Source: Apodemus sylvaticus
Lineage: Eukaryota > Chordata > Mammalia > Rodentia > Muridae
Direction: 5' to 3'
DNA: 64,000 bases
Assembly (NCBI RefSeq): GCF_947179515.1
Contig: NC_067477.1
Coordinates: forward strand, 129,463,896-129,527,895
Shown in pieces: positions 47,700-60,279 of this stretch. Within the stretch, counting starts at the first letter, position 1; every line of letters begins with the position of its first letter. Position numbers and translations under genes: made by a program. Below the pieces are notes generated by a model. It saw only the letters and a program-made list of their open reading frames with translations, ran no database searches and was not told the DNA's origin.

Positions 47700-50600
47700 T
47701 CAGTGACTAAAACAATCTTTTGTAATATTTACAATTCAATCTCTCTGTTTGTGGATTTTCATCTTGTGGTCCTATTCATTGAGTGAGACACACAAATGAC
47801 TCCCTGAAAATGAAAAGTCCCACTCCAGCACAGTTCTATTGAGCATGTGCTGGTGCACACTAACAGCCAACAATAAACAGAAAGCAAAACTTTCGAAGCC
47901 TTAAGTAAATCCTTCCTCATTGCGCAAGTAAATTCTTTTTTCTTTTTTTACATTTGACTATTTGACTTAGTATGTTATCTTTGGAAACTATTTCATTGAC
48001 AAAATCACCTTATTAAGAGTCACATCTTGAAACTCAGACTCCTAATACAAGGCATGCTGATTATCTTAAATCCTGGAGTACATCTTTATTGTGTTTTGTA
48101 AAAATAACATCCCACTGCTCCAAGGTTCCTTGGAAACAGAGAAATCTTCAAGCTCGATGGCAATAAAGCTCAAAAGTATTTGTCCTTGTGAAGGAAATTA
48201 TTTCACTGAAAATGCAGTATTCTCATATTTTAGTTTTTAAATGCAAGTTTTCATTAAGGCACAGCCCTTCTCCCCAACCTCCGCTGCCACCACCCAATTT
48301 CAGCAAGTTGGGTCTCCAGAAAGATTGCCAGCTGGTCACGTGGGTCTTCAAGCACAGTTCTTCACATCTGTATACACAGCCTGCTTAGAAGTTGCAGGCA
48401 GTGTGCAACAGGAAGAAAAGATAACCAGGCCAGTGCTGAGCCTGCAGAGTCAGCCATACAACATCCTTTCTCAGTGCCAGTGTCATACTTTCCATGATCA
48501 TTCCAAAACACACATTAGTTCTATAGTGGGCTCAAGAGACCAAAAGATGCAGGAGTGGCGATTCAATCTGAATTTCCTCATATAGCATAACAACTGTGGC
48601 CACAAAGTACACATAAAGTATACATATGCTGAAGAGCTAAGAACATGGTAACTGAATCACTGAGCAAAACACAGAGTAAATAGTAAAAGTGAATTTGTTG
48701 ACTAAGGCACTGGCTTAGCTAAAACTCCATAGCACCTCTGCCTCCAAGACCTGGAATTTGGGGTGAATGCAGAGGAACGTCTCTCTAACAGTCATCTGGA
48801 ATGCCTCTTTAGAGCATCCATGAAGCATGGAAAGGAAAGAGGTCATAGTCAGAACTCTGTATCACCTGGGGAAAGTTGAACCAAAATCAGAATTCTCGTT
48901 GCTCAGTCTGACTGGAAGACATGCCACCTTGGCCTGTGTTTTCTGCCCCATGTCTGTTGTGGATGGCTGGTAGAAAAACACTGGGCCAAGAGAATCCCTT
49001 GCCCAGCACATAACCTCAGACCACAGCCAGGAATACATTCTAGCTAATAACTGAAGAAAGATCACTTTCTTTTTTTTTAATATTTCTCCCAAAGAAGACC
49101 AAATTGTGACAGCTGACATCTAATTTAAGGAAAAGACTGATAAATAAAAAGATGTATATTCAAAGTATGCAACAGTTTCTGTCTGTCACCCGTTTAGTCA
49201 TTGAAGATCTTGTGTGGATTTTGAAATCATGACAATGGAGTGACATTCAACCAGATAGCAAGAGGAATGAATTGTCCAATTCCAACTTGCAGGTGTATTT
49301 AGGCCACAACATTTATGCGTTTAATATGGATTTTGCAATCACTTCTCTTCCGTCCTGAAGATTCACCAGTGACTAAAACACAAATCTCTGTGTTCATTAA
49401 CTTCTGTTCTAATGGGGAGGTAACACATAAGCATATATAAATACTGGCTATTAGAATGCACCATAGTGTAGCAGAGAAGAATCAACGCAAGGACAGAGAC
49501 TGTCTGTGTATTGATGTGTGTACACAAAGGGCCTGCCTGATTTTATACTCAAGGATGAGGTAATAGTTGAGCAAAGTCCAAAGACAAGGAAGAGACCAAC
49601 CAGGTAGATACCTATAAGAGGAGGATTGCAGCCAACTACACAGGGTAAAGGTTCTAATAATAGCAATACTTGGCATGGTATGTCTCCAACCACAGAGATA
49701 TCAGTGTGAGGATGCAGCAAATGAGAAAGATAGGACTCTGGAATATGGAGGTATTGGCCTTGGTAGGAATGGAAATGAATCCCCTAGGATCCCGTGGCTG
49801 ATCAGAGTATGGTATCACACTATCTATTCAGAGATATCTCTCATCTAGATGAGAGCGATGAGTTGATTATGACATCAGACATGGAAACAGGGAGACTATA
49901 ATAAGATCTGTGTTTTAAAGGAGCTCAGTATCTGGCAGGTATACAAATTAAAGATCAGACAGCTAACGTTTAGAAAGGAGAACGCCTTTGTAGTAATCTC
50001 TTCCGGAAGATGTTCAATGCAAAAATGTGAGCCTAAAAAGATAAGGGAAAGATTAACTAGAAGAGTCAAAAGTCTGCACCTGTCTCTAAGCCTGACACAT
50101 TAGGTACTGTCCCCAAAGTGCTGTCAAACTCAGCATTCCTGTCTCCAGGCTTCAGTCAGTTTAAACTTGTAGAAAGCAATGAAGGTTATTTTCAACACAT
50201 TAAAATCCTTTATTGGTTTCCTCCTGCCTCTTTCCCCATCGTCAATGCCTAAACGCCTAGGGTCTGCTGAAGACCTCTTAAGGCCTGATCTCTGAGCTCC
50301 AGGATGTAGTTCTTCCTGCTTGACACAAAGGACATCACTGGCTTATCTCTGTGTGATTACAGACTGTGTTCTCTGCCCCGACTAGTCATTTTTTCCCTCT
50401 GAGCCTCAAATTTTAAAATCACAATAACAACTCACTGTCAACTTCCTGAGACTAAGACGTTCTACATATAAACACTGTTGTAGAAATCATGCTAATTTTT
50501 TATGTGTATCAGTTAATTATAATATTTACAAGAACCACTTCTGTGTTATACTGCCCTAGTATCAAGGTTTCCATGACAACCCAGACAACTAGCACCCCTC

Positions 50601-53585
50601 TGGAACTTTTTGATAACCTGACAGTAACTCTATGTTGGAATGTGATAAATGAGGCTAAGACAGGTTCACTCTGTATAGAAAATACAACTCTATATATGAT
50701 ATGACTGAGGATTAGACAGTACTTAGTAAAAATCACACACATAGTGAATTCTTAAATGAAGATTAAACCCTGGCCTGTTTCAGAAACTAATATTAGCATC
50801 TCCTTTTTGATAATAGGAGAAGCAATATTTGACAACTGTGGTATTTCTGCTTGAACTAGCCCTTCAGAAAGCCTTTTAGAGTAAGGATTGAGTTAGCATC
50901 AGTCTCCTGAAAGGTTCCCAACAGCCTGACTTTTTTTCTTATGGATTAGACAGTGGCAGGCAAGCATCAATGACAGCACAAGAGCTGGCATGTTCCTAGA
51001 GACAGCTGCCCTGCACGCCCTACCCTTTAGCAATTGCCTGGCAACCACTTCCTGTGTACACTGTCAGGGCAATCGTAGGTCCGCCAACAAAAAAACTCTG
51101 CCCTCCACCCCTGCTGTAGCCCAAATCTGACACTGTTCTTAGCCAGAAGGCTAACAGATGTGGAAAGGCAGGTGGATCTGTACAAATCCATCACTGTGAT
51201 TAGTGTCAACAAAATGAGGGTCGGGGTGGGGGGCTTCTGAGGTGACCTAAAAACATCACAATGATGTTCAAAAGGGGACAGAACAATAATTTATGAAATC
51301 AGTGACTATAAAACACTGATGTAACTTACTGGCAATGATGCAGCTGGAAAGAACTCTCTGGACTTCAGTTTCTTTCTCCATTAAATAAATACCAAATCCA
51401 AATACTCATTAGGGTATGGATAGGTGTTATATACAAGGCAGTTTCTTTCTTGGCCCTTTTGTCTCCCTTCTTGCAGGGTCTTTTTCTTCATTATTTAGTT
51501 AGTTAGATTTCATCTTTCTTACATATCGTTACATATCATTCCATAAAAATAGAACACAGAGATAATCTAAGACCACAGAAAAAGCAAATATAAATCCTGT
51601 TCTCTTCCAGGATTTCTTCTATTCTTTTTCTTGAATACTAGGATAAGTATAGGCTGATTACAATGGGCTCAGATTAACTATAGCCAAAGATCACTTAGAA
51701 ATATCCATTATACCATCCAATTAGTTCTTAGTACCATGTGAATAATACCTGGGTTATTTCCTAGATACAGCCTATTTTAAATTAAAACAACAGTAGGTCA
51801 TACATGTTCCTGAGCTGAATGACAGTGGCAGATGATGGTAAATAGCCAACCAGGTGCTCGTAAGCCTGTCCCTGCTGTTAAAGGAGAGGTAGCAACTGTA
51901 AGGAACACACACATGCAAGATGGCTGTTCATCAAATTGCCACTCTGACAAAAAGGAGCCTTCACCACAAAGATGTCTAAGCAGAATGCTTATTCCCTTTG
52001 GAGGCTGTAGTCAGTTTTGACTGTCAAGCAGTACAGTGCGTGGCTCTGAGAAAAGAATATTCCCACCAGCCCAGCTTACCAGGTGGCCTTATCACATTCT
52101 GTTGACTGGCAGTTGGTGTTATATCAAGGAACTCCTTAACATGCTTTCCTAGGGACCCAGAATCCCCTCCCATGTCACTCTTGCTGACTGAAATCTTCAA
52201 AGCTGCTAAGTTACTGATCTCACACCCGCCCACTACACCTAGAATGCCGTGAGAGCACCCTGGTTCCCAACCTTAGTCTCTCAGACCACAGGTAGACTTC
52301 AGGAGAGGACTCACGTTCCACAGTCGCTCTGCATTAATACTAATGTAACCTCTTGACACCCACCCCTGCTCCACATATCAAACAGAACAAATGGTGTTTA
52401 CTCTCTGCTGATGGATAATGGATAAACTGGAAGGTACTTGCAGGAGCCAGGATGTGGAGGCCAGATGACGGGCTCATGACCTCCTCTTTGAACTAATACA
52501 ACTGGAATCAGGATCCTGTCTCGTGTCAGAAAACACCCACTTAAATTGTCTAGCAAAGGAAGCGACTGGGGTAAAGGTTGGGCAATCCAGTCCCAAAGAA
52601 GGAAGAAAGATTTAAAACAGAAGATTTAAGCAAATGAAGAAGTTGTGGAGAAGCCATGTGTCCCACCCACAAACACATCTATTTTTGCCTATGGTCTTTA
52701 CTACTTTTACATGCTGAATAATTTATTCAATGATTCTACTTATTGCCGTCTTACTCCAATCAGTGCAAACTGTACAGGACCAGGAAAGGTTTTATTTATT
52801 TATTTATTTATTTTTATTTATTTTTTATTTATTCATTGCAGTGATTCATTCCCAGTTCCTAGAATCAGGATTGGTGCATAAAAGATATGCAGCACATACT
52901 TACTGGATGAATAAAATGATTCTCATAAGCTCATGTGCTGACTCATCAAATCTCTGGTGCTGTATCAGAAGCTGGCAACTGGGTCTGGGCACCTGCACTT
53001 AAAAATATTCACTATGCAAAATGGATGTGCCCTCCATAAGCAGAGGTCAGCATCAGGAAGAAAAAGCCAGTAGTGGTGTCAGCCAGAAGAGAGGAAATTA
53101 GTTATCCAGGCTCATGGCAAAGAATCTCGAGCTGGAAAGGCTGGCTTCTAGCTTGGACAAAGGGTCTTCTGCCACAGTCTGGGGTTCCAGGGTGGTCTCA
53201 GGATTTCCTAGCCCAGGTCTGGTTTGCTGTTGGATGCATTGAACACTGTAAGCCTACTTAAGGAAGAATCTATTCCCTTTCCTTTCAATTGAAACCAAAG
53301 ACATCCAATCAAATCTCTTCCCACCCTGCCATGCTACAGGCCTTAGAGGAGGGAAGAAATTTTAAATTTAAATATGTTAACTCTGCATGCCAACATGAAC
53401 ATGTGAGAAAGAAGAAAGTGGAAAAGAAAGGAGACAGAGAGGGAGTCAGAGAAAAGACACTGATTATCTAGATGGAGCCCTAGTCAGTGAGGGTTACTAC
53501 ACCTGAGCCGTGTAGCAGGTGTTATGACTACACTTATGGAAATTATGACAACAAAGGCTGAAATGTCCGACTAAGCATGACTCCC
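47700..53585. other. Intron upstream of exon 2, largely unique; L2-like remnant
   Basis: At about 49365..49460 the words GTGACTAAAACACAAATC, TTCTGTTCTAATGGGGAGG and ACACATAAGCATATATAAAT resemble an ancient L2 3' region (confidence about 0.45). (TTTA)n lies at 52790..52830. I recognise nothing else. Confidence 0.4.
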
Positions 53586-53586
53586 C

Positions 53587-53588
<2 letters not shown>

Positions 53589-53628
<40 letters not shown>
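53589..53628. repeat. (CA)n microsatellite
   Basis: Pure CA run after CTCCCCCTA. Confidence 0.97.
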
Positions 53629-53629
53629 C

Positions 53630-54620
53630 ACCACTTTCTTTTTGTCCATCTCCCTGAGCTTTCTGTCAGTAGAGAGGTTTGTGATATTCTTATTTTACAA
53701 ATTAGAAAAGTATAATGCATAGGTTAGAATAGTTCATGGAGAAAGGTCATTTGACCTTAAATGATGTGATGAGGATTTTTTTTAACATGAGCTCTTGGCA
53801 TCAGCTCATAGTGGGTCTTGTTCACTTCTACAACAGGTTAACAATACAACTGTACAAAGGCAAACAGCTCCGAGTTTAGATACTTAGTGTTGAATAAGCT
53901 CTTGACCAGCCTTTCTTTCCATATGACTACATGTGTGTAGGTTGCTTTATCTCTAAGCTTTCCAGGTTTTTACTCCTCTCTCCTTCCTCACCATCATCTA
54001 AGGTAGAATTTTGTAATTTGGGGCGTGGTCATCAGCTGAAGTCTAAAGGCCAAGATCTTTCCAAAGTCATGTGACACACTTAAGGATTTAGGCAGCAAAA
54101 CTGGCAGAGAAGAAATGGGTGGCTGGTAGGCGGAAACTGGGACAGAAATTTGTCACAAGTCAAAACTACATTATTAATAAACCAAAACTTATTCAAGGAT
54201 ATCAGTGAAGCTCACAAATTCATTATCTTACAGTTAAGTCTTATTTTAAAAACTTAAACTGGTCAATAATAAAACAAAACAAAGCAAAAATAATTATCTC
54301 TAAACCCTACACGAGCAACATATCGTTCATGGCTTCACTGACCAAGCTTCTCTGAATCACTCGCAAGTGCCAAACACTTAAACACCATGGGGCAACGATA
54401 TCTCTCCAATGTAGTTACACTTGCTAAGGTATTAATGAAGTCAAGGTATGAACCTCCTTTCTAGGAGGCAAACCTCTTCCATTGCTAGAAGATTTCAGAA
54501 GAGGAGGGACTCACTGAGCATTTCAACAGTGTAACTGACACTCAAGTAGACAACCTCGAAGTTCCCAGATTCATGCACTAAGTCCATGACTCTAGAAACC
54601 TCAGACCATCACACCCCTGG
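53630..54620. other. Intronic sequence; possible MIR remnant
   Basis: TTATTTTACAAATTAGAAAAG, then GGTCATTTGACCTTAAATGATG (53690..53765), recalls the MIR 3' core. Weak evidence. Otherwise nothing was seen. Confidence 0.35.
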
Positions 54621-54639
54621 TCCTATATCAGGGGATTTT

Positions 54640-54979
54640 TTTCTTTTTTCTTTTTAATTTTTTTCTATATTCTTTGTTTACATTCCAAATGATTTCCCCT
54701 TTCTCGGTTCCCCCCTCCCCATAAGTCCCATAAGCCCTCTTCCCTCTGCCCATTCCCCAATCACCCCCTCCCACTTCTCTGTCCTGGTAATCCCCTACAA
54801 TGCTGCATCAAACCTTCCCAGGACAAAGGCCCTCTCCTTCCCTCTTCTTGGAAATGGTTTGATATGTGAATTGTGTCTTGAGTATTCAGAGCTTCTGGGC
54901 TGAGGACACTGTCAATTGGACAAAACAGCAACCAACAAATTGGGAAAAGATCACCAACCCTACATCCGACAGAGGGCTA
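54640..54979 (-). mobile_element. Twin-primed (5'-inverted) LINE-1 insertion with 15-bp target duplication
   Basis: The left part (54640..~54900) is an L1 3' UTR on the minus strand with its A tail as poly-T at 54636..54660. The right part (~54902..54979) is a piece of ORF2 3' sequence in the opposite, plus orientation (GAGGACACTGTCAATTGGAC, CAACCAACAAATTGGG, GACAGAGGGCTAAT). The duplication ATATCAGGGGATTTT flanks it at 54625..54639 and 54980..54994. Inversion of the 5' segment is the signature of twin priming during target-primed reverse transcription. Confidence 0.92.
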
Positions 54980-55264
54980 ATATCAGGGGATTTTAAGAGT
55001 AAGGGAGCCAAGTGCTTGGAAACCTAACCTTTGTATTCTTAGATTCTTCCAAGGCCCTTCTGGTTGACAATACTAACTGCTTCAATGAAAATTTTCTTAT
55101 CTTCCATATTAAGAAGAAATAACAGCCTTTCTTTGATAATTGATTTTATATGCTGCAAAATAAAGAATGAGGTCTTATGTGTGTTCCTATATATAAGTCA
55201 TTTCAAAAAGATTTTTTAGCAAAAATATGTGCCATCCTAGACTGGAGACATTTAACCTTGAGAA

Positions 55265-55505
55265 ATGTGGGGTGACTGTCAGACAAGAATAAAGACCAGA
55301 TCTGGATCCCCAGAATCCACTTAATACCCCTCTAAGCATAGCAGCCTGCTTTAATTCATGTGCTGTGGAAACAGGTATATGGGATTGCCCAAGACAAGCT
55401 GGATGGTTAGTCTAGCCCACTGGTGAGCTCTGAGTTATACTAAGAGACTCTTCTTTAGAGAAATTGAGAAAGACACCTAATGTCAACCTCAGACCTCTAA
55501 ACTCA
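55265..55505 (+). mobile_element. B4-type SINE, degraded
   Basis: AAAGACCAGATCTGGATCCC, CATAGCAGCCTGCTTTAATTC, GACAAGCTGGATGG, AGAAATTGAGAAAGACACC and AATGTCAACCTCAGACCTC: B4 landmarks in order on the plus strand. Confidence 0.7.
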
Positions 55506-55509
55506 TTAT

Positions 55510-56780
55510 AGAATTCTGAAGAAAAGAAAAGTCCATAAAGGAAAGAATCTAAAGGAGAAGACCTCTCTCTAGTACATGGAAGGTGAAAAATCTGAAAGGA
55601 ACACAGAGTTGGAATAATGGTAGGAATGCAGGTCTCTTCAACGTCATTTCACTCGAAAATTATCCAGAGACAAAAGAATACAGGTACCTGGGCCATATCT
55701 TCAGACACACAGTGGATAGAATTGCAGTGTTCCTGCCTACACAGGCAGTTAAGAATGTGCAGTATGGGCATTATTCCCTGCAAAGACCCAGAATAAAGGC
55801 CAGATAAGAAGAGTAGGAAAAACTGAGCAAAATGCAGAGAGGACTCTGGGGCAGGTGCATGTGCAGCAATCATATACTCAGGAGAACACTTAATTAAGGA
55901 AGTGGAACTAACTTAGTGCCGGAGCATTGGAGGGCAGTCATGTGCTTTGTATTACAAAACTGGTGTGGGAAAAATGTATCACATGGCTTTGCCTCTTATG
56001 GACTGAGATGGGACCACTATGGGATTAAAATAGGGAGGACCTTCATGACTATGTTGGCAAGGAGGGGGAAGATGAGAGGCTGAGGGGAAATGGAGTGAAA
56101 AAAACACTCATAGGGGTTCGTCAAAGGGGGAGATGAAGAAACTGAGTCACTACAAAGCACCAAATTCATAATCTTGCTGCACATTAGTTCTGCAGGAAAA
56201 GGCTGGGGTTGCTAGATGCTACAGCAGTACCTGACCAGATTCAGGGAAAATGGAGGTTCCAGATACAAACCCTAAAAAAACAGAAGTTGAAATATGCATA
56301 ACCATAAATGATCAGATATGATCAAATGATCAAATATGCATGTTCAGATTTGAGTGTGGAAAAAACTATACTCCTTAAAATATAGGCTTTTCATAGGTGT
56401 TACCTATTTACCGGCCTCTTAAACTCCAGAGCTTACCTTTGAGCTGTATAGTAGCTCCTATAGCTATATATTGCTATACATTGCTTTCTAGTGTGCCTCT
56501 TGGAGCTGGGAGGATTAGCTTTATAATTCAAATTCAGGATAGATGATACCAGAACATCTCAAATAATTTGTTTTGTCAGTGTATATTTTTATAAAGAAAA
56601 TGCTGGTAAAATCAATTAAGCCCAGTGAATTTAATGAGCTGATGCCCCTGCTTCATCTTCAAGTAAAAACTTTCTTAGGAGATAGACATCATCACTGAAA
56701 ATAAGTCTTCTTCCTGTTTGGTATCAAAACTCAATCCATGGACAAATTCTCCTGAGAATAGCAGAAGTGGGAAACAAAAG

Positions 56781-56830
<50 letters not shown>

Positions 56831-57460
56831 AGATAATCAAATGCATAAATACTTTCTTTATGTGAATCTTCTATTAATATTATATGTTACAGTTTAGGAA
56901 AGTTCCTGAAAGAATGCTTAATAGTGTGCCCCTAAAACGATGCACAAATCTACACAGAAGCAATAAAATTTCAGAAGGGAAGTCAGCTTGAAGAGGAACT
57001 TGTCAGCTCTTATTATTCAACAAAATAAATGGAGTGTTGGTGGCCTGTGGGAAAACACAAAAGTTCTACACAAGTCCTCGAGCAGTGAAACACACGTGCT
57101 CCCTGTGACATAGGACGTGCAGCATGTGTGACCTTCAATCCAGTCTTGCTTATCTTGGGAAAATTGTTTAAATGCCAGTTGAAGGGTTACAGGGTTTTGT
57201 TAGGAAAGCTGTTGAAGCTACTTTATTATTGCCTTTTTCTGACAAGCAAGGATCTATCACAAAGTTAATCCTGAGAGAAGATACTGAAAAAATTAGGAGA
57301 AAAATTAACCGAGGAGAAATTAAAACCAAGCCACCAACCAACCAAGCAACAAACAAACAAACAGAGCTAGCCATTTAGTCATTTGATTCAAGATAATTTT
57401 GTTGCTTCTCAAGTCTTTGCTTGAACAAGAATCATTTTATCAATATTAATGAGTAGCACA
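55510..57460. other. Intronic sequence with one (TA)n
   Basis: A 44-bp pure TA run lies at 56785..56828. Nothing else was recognised. Confidence 0.45.
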
Positions 57461-57466
57461 TCACTC

Positions 57467-57566
57467 AATTATCCATTCATTATCCATCCATCCACCCATT
57501 CATCCATTCACCCATCTACCCATCCATCCACTCATCTATACATCCATTCATCCATCTACCCATCCA
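57467..57566. repeat. (CCAT)n imperfect tetranucleotide array
   Basis: Units of CCAT and CCAC/CTAC/TTCA variants over about 100 bp. Confidence 0.93.
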
Positions 57567-57622
57567 GCAAATACTGAATGTCTATAAGGTGTCTGGTAAT
57601 ATGTAATTCGCTGGGGCTAAAA

Positions 57623-57657
<35 letters not shown>

Positions 57658-57850
57658 GACAAATACAATCTCTCTCCTTTTGGAATGTATGCCCTCACTA
57701 AAAGTCAGTAAACAGATATTACTCTAAGTTATTATCCCAAATTGTAATCATTAGCTTGGCAAATTTTCTTCAAGAAAATCGCAATCATATAAAACATAAA
57801 AACATGGGGACTGCTCTGTAGGGTTTTAGTAAAGGCACCATGAGGAAATG
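57556..57850 (+). mobile_element. L2-like ancient LINE remnant interrupted by (CA)n
   Basis: CAAATACTGAATGTCTATAAGG, GTGTCTGGTAATATG and CTGGGGCTAAAACC, a CA run (57623..57655), then AAGACAAATACAATCTCTC, TTTTGGAATGTATGC and AGTCAGTAAACAGATATTAC. The order is that of an L2 3' region; divergence is high. Confidence 0.5.
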
Positions 57851-58714
57851 ACATTTGAGTTATTTAGAAATTTAGAAAACTACATGAAATCAGGCAAACC
57901 AGTTGCTTAAGTGCAAGGCTGACCCCTTGGCATTACCCTTCTGGATAATGAGATTACTCATAGACCTACCTTCATATGGGAGGTTTTAGATCATATTAGA
58001 AAATGCTGGAAATGGCTTCTCTTGTTTATTTGAGATTTTTCCCTCTTGGAGTCAGAGCTATGCAGCTGCCTTTATTGCTTCCTAACACATAGTTTTGGGG
58101 AGTAAGGTGGACAAAGGGCTCATTGGTCTAGAGACTACAAAAAATGTATACCAGATTCATCCCCACTGATGACCTTTGGACAAGCCCCTTCTGCTTCCTC
58201 TTTCCTACTCAACTGTAGAAATGAGGAATTCTGCTAACAATCTGGATTTAGGATACTCAAATCCCACATTTTGGTACTCAATGCCATTCACAATACAGCA
58301 CTTGTCCACTTCGCTGGGTCTACTGTCTCCAACAGTGAGCTTAGCTACCAAATGAAAAAAAAAAAAAACATAAATAAGACTTATATTTTCCTTTCTCAAC
58401 TTTTTATACCTAACTTCTGTGATCCATCCTCAAAACCAAATTTTTCTCTGTAAAATTTTCTTTACTATTACTATCGCCCTCCCCCACCCCCATCCCGGGG
58501 AAGCTTCTGAAAGTCATGACGCTTTGCTCTCCACTTCTCAGTAAGGAACACCAGGTTGATTATGCAAAGCCACGTGTCAAGAAAGTGACAGACTAGATTC
58601 TAAAACCTGGTCTGCGCATTCCTAGGCCACCTCTCTTGACTCTGTGCCAGCTGGTAAGGTGTCCTGGGCTCACTAACGTTGCATTTGTATGCCCTCATGT
58701 TCTATTCTGTATGT

Positions 58715-58990
58715 CAGGAATCGGCAATCCATGGCCAATGGCCCAACCCTGCCTGCCACCTGGCCTTGTAAAGCCTATGAAGTTAAATTGCTTTCCCAGT
58801 TTTAGATGATTGAAAGCTGGAATAGGGGAATATTTCACACGTCAATGGAAACTTGTGAGATATTCAGAGTCAGTGTTTATAAATAACTTCTTAAGAAAAT
58901 CAGCTTTCTTTATGTGTGTATTGTCTACTTTGGCTTTCTTGTTGCAAGAATAGAGTTGAATGTCTGCGACAGACCACAAAGCCAAAAGTA
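58715..58990. mobile_element. Ancient hAT-type DNA transposon remnant
   Basis: GGCAATCCATGGCCAATGG, CCCTGCCTGCCACCTGGCC, TTGTAAAGCCTATGAAGTT, GTATTGTCTACTTTGGC, TTGCAAGAATAGAGTTGAATG and GCGACAGACCACAAAGCC follow the order of a common mammalian hAT non-autonomous element. I do not name the subfamily. The middle carries extra unique-looking sequence. Confidence 0.65.
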
Positions 58991-60150
58991 TTTTTATTTT
59001 TTCTCACTATTTAAAATAGTAATTATATATGTATGCATATATGTGCATCATATATATATGTATATATGTACATATATTGATTTTGAGGTCTATGAAATTG
59101 TGTGTATATTTACATTCCATCTTCCCATGACAAGACTCTATATTATTTAGCATATGCATTTAAAGTTAAAATTGGGACAAAGACTCTCTTAAGCTATGAA
59201 TAAGTCTTTCTAAAATACTTGCATTATAGAAACTGTAGCATTAAAATATTATTGCCCCATAAAAGCCATAGACTTATTATTATCATTATTGATAGTATTA
59301 TAATTATTATCCCTCCAAAAATAGGTGATGAAAGTTAGCTGAGAGAAATGTTGAATTCAAACAAATAGTATAATTATAAGGGGATATATCTGCTGGCCTC
59401 AGAGCCCTGAAGACTTAGAAGACGGGTGCCTTCAGTTTAACAGTCAACATTGCCATACAAAAAACAATGATTCAATACTCTTTCCTCCCTGGGGAATACT
59501 GCCCCACTTGGGAAGGTCTTCTCTCATGGCCAAAGGGGAAGCAAAGCAGACTTGACTTGGATGGAATGACCTCTGGGTATCACTTTCTCCCCTTTTAATC
59601 TCAGAGCCATTTGATATTAGGTATTCTTGATTTTGTTATTTGTTTATATATATATATATATATATATATAGATGATAGATAGATAGATAGATAGATAGAT
59701 AGAGATCACTTGCTATCTATGGTCTGGATGAGAATATTGATTTAAAAAAAAACAAAACAAAAATTACTCATGTTCTGGGAAGAACGGTAGAAAAGATTCA
59801 TGGGGATAAAATTCTTGGATTTGCCCAACACACAAAGACTTCAGTTCTGAGGTAGTCATTTCTGCTTTATGGGAAAGACACTTTAAAAGGGAGGTGAGGA
59901 CGAGGTTCCTTCTGAAATGTAGCATCTTTTCAAACTCCCTGGTGCCACCTATAGTGAAGGCTACAAAGCAAGTGTCACTTTGGGAGCAGAATAAGCAGCC
60001 CAATGACCTGTTACTAGGCCTGGATACTCTATACTGAGGAATGCACACACTAGAGAGAGGCCCTATATCCTGTGTGTTAATGAGGAGTGCAGAAGAGAAT
60101 GCACCAGAGCCATCAGTGGTAAATAAACAAAACCGGCTAGAGTGTACCAA
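58990..60150. other. Intronic sequence with ATGTATA and GATA tracts
   Basis: A TATATG-type run lies at about 59027..59080, (TA)n at 59645..59670, then (GATA)n at 59671..59704. The 128-codon minus-strand frame at 59764..60150 has no family signature. Confidence 0.5.
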
Positions 60151-60154
60151 GGAA

Positions 60155-60270
60155 TGATCAGTGTAGCATCACACCTAAAATCTCAGAAATCTGGAGGCAC
60201 AGGTAGGAGACTTCAAAGCCCACTTTGGCTCCATAGTGAGAATCTATTTCTAAAACCAAGTAAAAAGTAA
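60155..60270 (+). mobile_element. Old B1-like SINE remnant
   Basis: TGTAGCATCACACCTAAAATC, TCTGGAGGCACAGGTAGG, CTTCAAAGCCCACTTTGGC and TCTATTTCTAAAACCAAG are a strongly diverged B1 in sense. Confidence 0.55.
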
Positions 60271-60279
60271 ACCAAGAAG

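Noticed and set aside
47590..47700. N-terminal extension of the NCX1 frame to a methionine 37 codons upstream
   Set aside because: The extra residues are encoded by the pyrimidine tract and intron (Phe/Leu run) before a clear acceptor at 47621, and by the exon's short 5' UTR. The family start is at 47589.
46117..47710. Several plus-strand frames of 74-147 codons across exon 2
   Set aside because: They are antisense shadows of the conserved NCX1 coding exon and show no signature of their own.
59764..60150. 128-codon minus-strand frame
   Set aside because: No recognisable family, no splice context and no promoter, so it was judged a chance ORF.
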